The position numbers and the translations under genes are program-made. A DNA stretch of 38,262 bases from Gonapodya prolifera JEL478. Taxonomy: Eukaryota > Monoblepharomycota > Monoblepharidomycetes > Monoblepharidales > Gonapodyaceae. Numbering within the stretch: position 1 is the stretch's first letter; the number at the start of each line of letters is the position of its first letter. Location: NCBI GenBank assembly GCA_001574975.1, contig KQ965772.1, forward strand, positions 23,964 to 62,225, written 5' to 3'. Positions 11,617-20,472 of this stretch are shown here, one piece after another. Under the pieces are notes generated by a model, which was given only the letters and a program-made list of their open reading frames with translations, was not told where the DNA came from and ran no database searches.

Positions 11617-12249
11617 GAATGTAAAATGAGGGGTATCAATTGGCCGGATTGGAGGCTTGCACGGGTGCGGCCGAAAGTCAATGCACATGCCGAGTCCCCA
11701 TCGAGGATTCACGACGAATATAACAAGGAACGGAGACGATCTTTCACGCTCTTAAGTAACAATTTTTCTGTTTAGCCTTTGCGAGTGCCTCACGTCTGTT
11801 GGGAGTCGTACACTCGTGTCTAGAACTTCGTAGGGTTAATACATGAAAAATAACATTTAGCAATATCGTGTCTGTTTAGTGAGCAACACATGGAGAAAAA
11901 CACGTGAGGGAGCGGAACTGTTCGTGATCGTGCTTGCCTGCAAATCCTAAAGTCAGGGACTAACAACATGCAATTGCCGGTCCGTCTTTCGAGGGTAAGC
12001 ATTTCACTCATGAACTTCTTGTTCTTGAACTTTCTGTTGGATATTTCGTAGTTTATCCCCATTTTCGGTATATACGAAGAATCGGGCAGGCTAGGTTCGG
12101 TGCAAGTTCGGCGAAGGTGGGATCAATCCACTCCTATCGATGTTGTTGCGAAGACAGCCATGTCGTCAGATAAAAAGATTTTGGCTGCGATAGACTCCAA
12201 TAAGACTGGAGCGAGCTCTTACTCTGCTAGGGATTCGATCCAGTGGTTC
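11617..12249. other. Intergenic, no gene recognised
   Basis: About 630 bp upstream of the minus-strand RRM gene and of the decayed SDR locus. It probably contains the RRM promoter. A short ATG frame near 12160 (MSSDKKILAAIDSNKTG) might be a remnant 5' exon of the SDR pseudogene but shows no Rossmann motif. Confidence 0.35.
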
Positions 12250-13699
12250 GGACCACGTTAAGAGGGAATTGGGCGAGCCATATCACTTGCCTTTGCCAGA
12301 GAGGGAGCCCACGTCGCCGTAAGCAATCTTCCGAAACGGAAGCAGGAAAAGGTGAGGCCACGTCTGGTGATGGGAGTTGTGGATGAGATATCGGTGTCCG
12401 CGGGTCAGAATCGAATTGAATCGTCATGCCACCCATTCCCATCCGGCCTCCCGATCAACAGAGATCGCTTCCATCACTGAAAAAACTGGAGGTAAAGCTA
12501 TTTGGGTGCCCCTGTGCGTCTGTCCCCACAATCTTTCCTCGGAACTGACGTTTTGATATCCATCCCGCCCGTTGCACCGCAGAGATGTTCGACATGAGGA
12601 GCCCTGGGCCTGGGACTTCGCTCTGAAAGTGTGAGTTAGCGTGAATGTGCTTAATGTGTGGCTTGATATTGATAATTCCGTTGGGTTCAAGTAGTGTGGA
12701 AGCACGCCAGTGAGCCATGATTTTTCATCGTTGAGAACCTCTCCCCGTGCTCACACCATTTGCTTCCGAAACCAGCGGGGTTCTTGATATTCTGGTACGC
12801 TTTCCTGCATTGTCATCTGACGTTCAAATGGCACGTCGTCAGGTCAACAACACCAGAGGTGACCTTTCTCCTGAAGGGGCAAAAGGCGGCCACCTGATAT
12901 TACTCTGGAGGATTGGAGGATCAACCAGTCCATTAAGACTGAAGGGACTTTTAAAAGGTAGAGTGATATACTTTGGGCAAAGTCGTGTTCCTGATCGTGA
13001 TTGACATTCAAGTATGGTGCGCCAACGTATTATATCCACACAGCAAGGGCCTCTTAAAGCATCCGTTTCCTTCATCGTACTCGATCTCATTCGCACTCAG
13101 GTATTCACTCCATGATGAAGAACTGATGCCCTCCCAACGTCATTTAAACCCACCCACACACGCTTTCTATGGGGTCTGATTGGTCTTCTATCATCACCCT
13201 CTCTTCGACAATCGGAATGGGAGCCGCGGGAGGTATGCTCTCTTAAAGCTCATCCAAGTGGGCTGTGCGGGGGTTCTCAAAGGGCTTTGCGGACTTGTGC
13301 GCGCAGAAGGGGTACAGGGTGAGGTGCAATGCTATCTGTGAGTTGTGAGCAGCTTGCAAAGTGTTGGGTGAGATGGTGCGGTTTCTGAAAAAGTCCTCTT
13401 TGAACGTTCAAAATGGGATTACTTCGGATCGACCCCAATGCAGTTCCAAGTAAGTTTGTCATATCTTTCTACACTTGCATAAATTTGACGAGACTCTGTT
13501 CTTCGTTCTCACTGAAACCACAAAGACCGTGCGGGAAATGGCGCCGGAGGCCTATAAACAATTTGAGCAGCTTAACATACTGAAGCGGGCCGCCGATCCC
13601 TCTGAAGTGACCTCCTTTGCGGTGCTTTTGGCCTCGGATGAGGAGAGCTTCGTCACGGGTGGGGAGCATGTGGTGGACGGAGGGAAGCCTGGGCCGTAA
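12250..13699 (+). pseudogene. Short-chain dehydrogenase/reductase (SDR) pseudogene
   Basis: Blocks of a classical SDR appear in order on the plus strand. They are GIGRAISLAFAREGAHVAVS (about 12260-12325, the glycine-rich NAD(P) motif, with an in-frame TAA just upstream), EIASITEKTGGKAIWVP (about 12450), DVRHEEPWAWDFALKV (about 12585), ITLEDWRINQSIKTEGTFK (about 12900), SIITLSSTIGMGAAGG (about 13185, catalytic Ser strand), SSSKWAVRGFSKGFADL (about 13247), RVRCNAI (about 13320) and the C-terminal ILKRAADPSEVTSFAVLLAS with FVTGGEHVVDGG, stop about 13697. The YxxxK catalytic tyrosine codon is TAA (13244-13246), exactly where Tyr belongs before SSSK. Some gaps may be true introns, but the stop in the active site, the poor NAG motif and the damaged first block argue for a dead copy. 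Substrate cannot be inferred. Confidence 0.7.
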
Positions 13700-13839
13700 T
13701 GGATGGCGAAGTAAACCACCCGATTTATGTTGTTGGGCCCAATGTCGGGCTTTTGGATGCAGTCTGATGTGTATCGGAGTGTGCAATTGCTGAGACGAAG
13801 ATGAGGGCCAGATTTTGCTCTTCGACAAAAGCCGGCATT

Positions 13840-14335
13840 TCTTGCGTGGACTGTTCCCAACTCGCCCACCCCGTTTAGCACTAACGATGGATGTCGTGGC
13901 ATCAGGATCCTCATCGCGAATGCCTGCCTTCGCGCTTCTACGTCTTCCTACCGAAATCATCACTCTTATTGGGGCCTTCTGCCCGCACAGACTGTGGGGT
14001 GGGAAAGAGTTGTATCGGAATATCTCGCATTCCCCTATGCTGCGCCCTTAGAACTGGATATGGGGGGTTGTTGGAGAAGACATGCACGATTGACAATCCG
14101 CATCCAGAAGGAACCACATTCCGTGCTTTGAAAGAAGAATCTTCAAAGTAATGTCAGTTCAACGAAACTACCCTGCTACGTTTCTGGAAATATTTCTCTC
14201 GCACGGAGTATCAGTCAACTGTAGGAGTAGTATGTCACTCAAGCTCGCCTCAAAGATGTCACGGGTTAGAAGCGCGCTCCACTTCTTTTTAGAGCGGGGT
14301 GGGAACCCGTGGACTGTTGACCTTGACAAATGACA
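13840..14335 (+). pseudogene. F-box / ankyrin-repeat protein remnant
   Basis: An ATG at about 13887 opens a frame with an F-box-like start, FALLRLPTEIITLIGAFCPH. It is followed, in a different frame (14151-14333), by an ankyrin-like pair: FLEIFLSHGVSVNC...LKLASKMSRVRSALHFFLERGGNP. This is the helix-turn-helix and HG/GGNP pattern of chytrid F-box-ankyrin proteins. Some frame changes may be introns, but only one and a half ankyrin units remain and there is no continuous reading frame, so a decayed or truncated gene is most likely. Confidence 0.4.
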
Positions 14336-15182
14336 ACAGCAACTGTGATCACGAGATGGTGATTTTTTATAGAGAAAGGACGTGGATAGGATTCTGTGTT
14401 CGATCCGACGGAAAGATGAAGAAGTGCCGGGACTGACGGGATGCAAAGCAGTATGAGAGCTGGCGAAGAGAGCTTCGGGTCAACTTTTGGCGTCATCAAT
14501 GTGGAGATCTAGCTAGACTGTGTGTGTGATCACAAATCGAACAATGAGCTACCGCAGCGTCGGTTATAACCCTATCGTTTTTGTCTTGATCGTTGATGGC
14601 TGTTCCAAGGAAGATTATCATTCTGGAATTGTGGATTTTTATATAGTTCTTGGCCATGTGGGATTACTGGCTGACCAAAGAAAGGTCATATCACGACCAG
14701 TCCGAGAGAGTTACACAATGCTGTCGAGCACGATCGACGAACGAGGAAATGACTGCGACGATAATGTTCCAAAAGTAGAAGTATGACTTGCACCCGATAC
14801 CTGACATGCGAAGAAGATTAATGGTAGTATCTGCAAACACTATATCGAATCAGATATCCGGTTTTTCTCCGTCTCGGGAGAATGCCAGTTCAGGCTTGCC
14901 CACAGAATGTCACCCGGCCACAGCAAGGGACTTTGTTTTCGACAACCGTTTCGTTCGCGGTTCCACTCCGCCAAGACGCACATGGACGAGCCGGAAAACG
15001 CGAATTCCGCGAGTCTGCCGCCGTCGCAAGGTGACTAGCGATTTCACCGCGACCGCGCATATAATTCCTTATATGGTGAACGCACGTCTGAACGCGAAAC
15101 ACTCACGCACGCTGCCTCGCCTGCAGGCCTCTCGCGATCCTTCTCCACGCGTCGCTCCGGTCCGCCTCCGGTCCGCCGGGTC
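14336..15182. other. Mostly non-coding stretch before the RING gene
   Basis: About 850 bp. An open frame at 14520-14786 (88 codons, opening MCVITNRTMSYRSVGYNP) shows no recognisable domain. Another at 14788-15222 has the base composition of the following proline-rich gene but no domain. The RING gene's promoter presumably lies here. Nothing else was recognised. Confidence 0.3.
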
Positions 15183-17013
15183 ATGTCGCCTCTGTTGCGT
15201 CAGCCCCCAACACTCCCTGTAGCCAGACCCGCTCCACCAACACACCGTCGCCTGTCATCGGGATCTTTATCATCTCACCCGCAGTACCGCTCATTGCCGC
15301 GTGTTCCTCCACCTCCACCACCCGCACGCGTCGTCCCACCGCCACTTCCGACACGTTTTCCCGATCGCCGCAGCGGCGGCTCTCTGGGGGAGTCTCTCCC
15401 TTCCCCTCCAATAAGCGAAGTGAATGTACCGTTCATCTCGGACCAGCAGTCTGCTCCACCGAGTCCTGTACCTGAGGCAACGTCAACACCTCTGGCGAGC
15501 GCCACACATCCACCTTCGTATATACAACAAGAAATGAACAACATCACTCGGGCGACCCCTCCTCCTCCTCCACCAGTTCGGTCAGGAGTCATCTCTCCTC
15601 CAACTCACGCCATTCGACCAAGTGGCGTCATACCCCCTCCACCTCCCCCACCGCCGCTGCGTTTTCGAAGGTCATCCATCATCGCGTCGAGGGTATCACC
15701 GCCACTCTCTCCTGTTCTTGGAAGCGGCGTGGTTCCACCACCACCAGCGCAGCCCACATCTCGTGGGAGCAGCGTCATTCCTCCCCCACCACCGCAGCCC
15801 GTATCACGGAACATCGATCGACACACTCGCGTCGCTGATATCCTGGAAAATTGGTTGCGTACGGGAGTCAACGACATTCCCCCTCCTCCACCCCAGCCCG
15901 TTCCTCGGAACTTGGTCGTTCCACAACCCGAACCTGCATCTGAATCATCTTTCCCAGTGTGGCGTTCCATATCTCCCACTCATCCATCAAACCTCTCTTC
16001 TGTATCTGACATGTTTGGATATTGGCTGAACCCGGGAGTCTTCGACGGGATGGACAGGTCGATCCCACCTCCACCTCCACCTCCACCTCCACCCCGGCCA
16101 CCCCCCACTCGTCGGTCAAACCAATCTCCTATAGCTGCCGTGCTGGAAGCTTGGTTGCACACGGGAGTTGAAGACTTGCCCAGGTCCAACATCCCACCAC
16201 CACCCCCGCCACCCGCGATTCGCCAGGTCCGCTTCATGCCCACGCCCTCCAGCCCGCCTCAGATACCGCCACCCCCGCACTCGGGCTTCTCATTCTGGTC
16301 CAACCACTTGCACCACACGGGCTCACATGTACCCACCCCCTTTCCCGACCGTATGCCCACCAACTCCCCCACACCCCTCGCCTCGGTCCTCTCCGGCCCC
16401 GTCGGCGAAGTCTGCATGATCATGGACTGGCCTCCATCCCGGGTCCTCGCCGTCGCCGAGTCGCTTTCTCCGGGGAATCACGCGGCGCTCGACGTCCAGC
16501 TGCTTCTCGAGGCCGCACTTGCGAGGGCGGCGGAGGAGGCAACAGAGATGGATGGTGTGGATGCAGAGCAAGAGTTGCCAGTAGCAAGTGGAAGTGGAAG
16601 TGGCGGTGGAGAAGGGGTAAGCCCTGCGAGAGGGAACGAGCATTGTGTGAGTGTCGACATCCGACGTTTTAGTGTTTTGATCAATAATGAAGTCAACGCT
16701 TCGGTTTAGGTCGTTTGCTTCGACCGTCCGAAGCAAGCCGTACTCGTGCCATGGTGAGATGATCTCAAGAGTTTCACTCATCTGTCCTCGAGAGCTGAAC
16801 GTGAACGTATGCGTTTCTTTCCAGTGGCCACATCGCCCTGTGCACGCTCTGCGCCACGAACCTCCACTATAAGCGTGAGAAGTGCCCTATATGCAGGAAA
16901 TACATCAATCAGGTTGTGAGTACTCTTGTTGCTCGTTTGTGAATGCTCGTGTGTCGATGTGACGTGGCTCTCCAATCGGAATGTCTGTTCAGGTGAGAAC
17001 CTTCTATGCGTAA
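15183..17013 (+). CDS. Proline-rich protein with C-terminal XIAP-type RING finger (putative E3 ligase)
   Basis: The first exon (15183 to about 16647) encodes nearly 490 residues dominated by polyproline tracts of 5 to 11 residues, which could bind SH3, WW, EVH1 or profilin partners. Between tracts a short motif recurs: VADILENWLRTGVND (about 15828), VSDMFGYWLNPGVFD (about 15998), IAAVLEAWLHTGVED (about 16128). The exon ends NEHC at a GTGAGT donor. The next exon gives VVCFDRPKQAVLVP, and a GTGAGA donor at about 16755 joins CGHIALCTLCATNLHY and KREKCPICRKYINQV. A last GTGAGT intron adds VRTFYA and TAA at 17011-17013. Together this is C-x2-C-x11-C-x-H-x3-C-x2-C-x10-C-x2-C, a complete C3HC4 RING with the short C-terminal tail typical of XIAP-type RINGs that bind E2 and dimerise. 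The start is the first ATG in the long frame; an upstream exon is possible. Confidence 0.8.
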
Positions 17014-17466
17014 ACTGGCCAGGAGAGACTGCATTTCAAGTTCAAGCATTATCGCCGACGCTATAACCCTCTTGCTACCTGCTTTCACCGGAGGAGTTGC
17101 AACCACCCTCTGACAGAAAACAAGCATTCGCCTTGATAGCACCGCCATCGCTATTCCCCCATCATTCCCCATCCGATATTGCAATTTGCAATCGCCTTTG
17201 CCTCTGCAAAAGCTTCAATACGAGTGATAATTGTCGTATCTTATTTTGCTTTTTCCTTTTTTTGCCTTTTGGAGACGCATTCGAGTTGATCGAAATCCAG
17301 AAATACATTGAAAAGTAGTGCTGAATAACGCCCACGTATCTGTCGGATCCATCATAGTGCCAATTGAATGCCCGATATATCACCAACACTATCAATTGCA
17401 AGCGCGCGGTATCATCTATGAGAGTGTTCCTATGTACAAAATGATCACGTCTTCTCACCACCACGA
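17014..17466. other. Convergent intergenic region
   Basis: About 450 bp between the 3' ends of the RING gene (+) and the ENP2-like gene (-). AT-richer than its flanks, with a pyrimidine-rich run near 17240-17270. No gene recognised. Confidence 0.5.
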
Positions 17467-20135
17467 TCACCGTCCCCTTCCCCTGCCGCCGCCCCTCCCT
17501 CCTCCCCTTCCACCACCTCGTCCACCCCCTCTTCCACCTCCCCTTCCACCTCGTCCGCCCCCTCTTCCGCCCCTCCACACCCCACCACTCCCCCCACTCA
17601 ATTTCAACGCTCTCACACCCCTCTTTTGCCTGCGCTCCTCACCACCATCTTCACCCTCATCCTTGTCCCTTTCAAAACGGCCCCGCTTGCCCTGCGGCAT
17701 GAACCGCATCTCCCTCTCGCCCGACCGCGACCCGTTCCAGCCGGCGCGGTCATCACGCGGTCGGCCCTCTGTGCGTGCACGCTCGGCGAATGGAGCAGAG
17801 GAGGTGGACGAGCCGGGACGGACGGGGACGAGGCGGGGTGGGCGGCGGGTGGATGCTGGTCGAGGTGAAAAGGAGGGAGGTGGGTTGGGTACAGCGAAGG
17901 GTGCTGCACTGTGAAGACGTACCGGGTTTCGCGATTGGTCTTCGCCTCGAGTCCTCCTCACTCGCACTCCCACTCTCATCCTCATCCTCCGCACTGCCCT
18001 CTTCCTCGCTTCCACTTTCCTCATCGCTTTCATTGTCGCTCTCCACGCCCCTCTTCGCGACCCGCTTCGCCTCGCGAGCTTCAGGGTGGTGCAAGATATA
18101 CTCTGCCGACTCCTCGTCCACCTGGAACTCCTCGTCCTCAAACAGGGCCTTGAACCGCGCGTCCGAAAGCGCAGTAGCCGAGGGCGCGGCGGCGGGGACG
18201 TCCCCAGCCGCATCCCGTTGCTCGGTGGCTGGTGCCTTCCCATCTTCCCCTTCCGCAAGCTTCCCGGCCGCCTTCCTCGCGGCCTTCTTCTCCTCCCTCA
18301 ACATACGCTCCGCAAGCTTCCTGTTTACTTTGGGGAGTCCCTTCAAGTCGGGCCGGGAGATTCGTGTGGTCTTCTCCTTGGCCAGACGCTCCTCGACCTG
18401 TTTGCGGCGGTACTCGTCAAAGGCGAATGGGTTGGCGATGGATTTGGCGCGTTGGTAGAGGCGAAGGTCCACGAAGAAGCCGTGCATGTAGGCCCGCAGG
18501 ACGGGTGTGCCGATGAGGTGGTCCAGGCCCAGGCTTCATGGCGTTCGAATAAAATAGGTTCGGTAGGTTAGGTTCACCTGGACCCGGTAGGTACACAACA
18601 ACAAGCGAACAACTCACTCTGCCAACTCTTTCCTCGTAACAAACTTATAATCGTCATACCCAACACCGCCATGATGCACCTCCTCCATCTCCTCCGTCAA
18701 GTTCTCCAAGAACGACGCCCACCGCGGAGCGGGCCCCAACTCGGGGACATAAAACGTCTCGACATACTGAGATTCAGTCGCGGCCAGAATCATCCCACAC
18801 GTGTCGTCGAACAGCGCCGCGTCGTTCACGCGGTATTCCGGCTCGATCGTCGCGAGGGGTTTGCCCGAGTCGCGGTTCCACACCTTGACGGCACGCCGGC
18901 ACGACGAGACCACCGAGGAGGACCCCCCGTGCCACGAGATGGAGGTGATGGGTTCGGAGTAGCCGTGGTCTTTGATGAGGCGAGGGGATGGGTTGCGAAG
19001 GTCGAAGAGGAGTATGGTTCCTGTGGAGGTTCCGACGGCCATGTGCAGGCCGTCGTGGTCGAAGGAGAGGGCGGTTATGGAAGGCGGAGCGGGGGGAACG
19101 TAGGCGGGGCTGGATGGGTCCAATGAGGTAAGGGTGGGGAGGATATACTGGGCGACGTGGGGTGTGATGTCCAACGAGGCAACACGTTGTCGCGCCCTGG
19201 GGTCCCAGAACTCGGCCTTGAGTTCCTCCCCACCCATACCAACGAGGCCGTGGCGCGGGTTGACCTGGATCGCGTTGATGCCCGTGGTGGCAGTTTCGAA
19301 TGGGGGGAGGAAGGTGCCGCGGTTGAGGTTGAGCCGGTAGACGGAGGGTGAGGAGGAGGAAATGAAGAGGTCACAGCTGGGTTGGTGGTAGGCGAGGTCA
19401 CGGCCGAACTGATGCGGGTGGGTTGGGAGGTGTTATCGTGATGCACCAGGTGAAAGACACGTGACAGACTTACCTTGGGGATTCGAGTTTTGTAGTGTAT
19501 TCCTCCTTGTCCGTGGAATTCCAGCGTGCGGTCCGATTGAAGAAGGACGGATTTTGTCCAGTCGTCCGACAGGAGCTGAAGATGGAGTTATGCGCGTGAG
19601 CAGATGTGTTGGAGTCCTTTCCCCCCTCACCCCAGCAAAAAAGAAAAGACCCACTTCAAACTGGATTGTGTCACAGTCCGTATGTCGTTCAAACTTGAGG
19701 GACAGGTCCGAGAGCTCCCAGACACGCATTTGGGGTTTGTAGACCCCTTGTGGGAGGGTTCGTAGGATAGCGTCGTCGGAGCGAAGGCGGGAAGGAGCGT
19801 ACCTGTTCCGACGATGTGCTTTCCATCTCTTGTGGGTTTTATTCGCACGCAAGCTTCGGGAAACCCAAAGTCCTGAATGAGCTCCACCCGGTTTCGCCAT
19901 TCTGAATGACGGCAACAGAGCGAGCAGCGAGACAATTACATGTGATGATTGACATCAGAAAATAGCGTAAGTAGGAAGGAGAATAAAGCGGGAGAGCAGT
20001 GGACTCACCTGGATCGTACCGCAGTCTCTTGTTCTGCTTAGCGAGCCAATCGGGCAGCGCCGTCCTCTGATTAGTCGTGAGTTTGTAGACCTTCGTCTGC
20101 GAGTGCAGCACCTGCAGCGGCGCAGTCTCCGCCAT
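17467..20135 (-). CDS. ENP2: ENP2/NOL10 nucleolar WD40 protein for 18S rRNA maturation
   Basis: Component of the small-subunit processome in the nucleolus. The ATG at 20135 opens with LQVLHSQTKVYKLT...LPDWLAKQNKRLRYDP. Next exons: NRVELIQDFGFPEACVRIKP (about 19860), YKPQMRVWELSDLSLKFERH (about 19690), a GIHYKTRIPK segment (about 19480) and YHQPSCDLF (about 19385). From 19237 down: GGEELKAEFWDPRARQRVAS, GTSTGTILLFDLRNPSPRLI, VKVWNRDSGKPLATIEPEYR and LGPAPRWASFLENLTEEMEE with YDDYKFVTRKELAE. After an intron near 18550-18615: GLDHLIGTPVLRAYMHGFFV, then NPFAFDEYRRKQVEERLAKE, LKGLPKVNRKLAERML and an acidic region. A last intron (about 17855-17920) leads to GEREMRFMPQGKRGRF and an RGG/GRG-rich tail ending at 17467. 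Segment order matches NOL10 throughout. The RGG tail is consistent with RNA binding and arginine methylation. An in-frame ATG upstream (20198) is less likely. Confidence 0.95.
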
Positions 20136-20472
20136 CGCGTGATCGCAGAGCTGACTTGGTTTGCTTTGGTGCTTTGGTCCAAGGTTGGAGAAAAGCACAC
20201 GGACTGATTATCAGGCAAAGACCAATGCCGAATGGGTCCCGAATCTCTCACCTCAGGAAATTTTGCATGATGGAGAAGGTGCTTTTTGTCTGAATGACTT
20301 GAGAGGTGGTTGGGACCGCATGGCCACCCGTTAACCACACTTGATGTCCGCTTATCCACAGTTTACCACCACAGCGATGGAGTAGTCACTTCACTTTTAT
20401 TTCACCTATAAGTACGTCAGCATCAAAAATTCCAAGTACAAAATCACGCTCGCCCTCGTCTCAATTATAATT
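20136..20472. other. Intergenic: ENP2 promoter and 3' flank of the cysteine-rich gene
   Basis: About 337 bp. It includes the left edge of the duplicated block (from about 20385, CACTTTTATTTCACCT, found again near 23718). No gene recognised. Confidence 0.5.

Noticed and set aside
15275-16243. Minus-strand polyglycine ORFs
   Set aside because: They mirror the polyproline tracts of the RING gene; the RING domain and spliced frame are on the plus strand.
17450-17600. Plus-strand polyproline ORF (17318-17914)
   Set aside because: It is the antisense of the RGG-rich tail of the ENP2/NOL10 gene, whose protein similarity fixes the minus strand.
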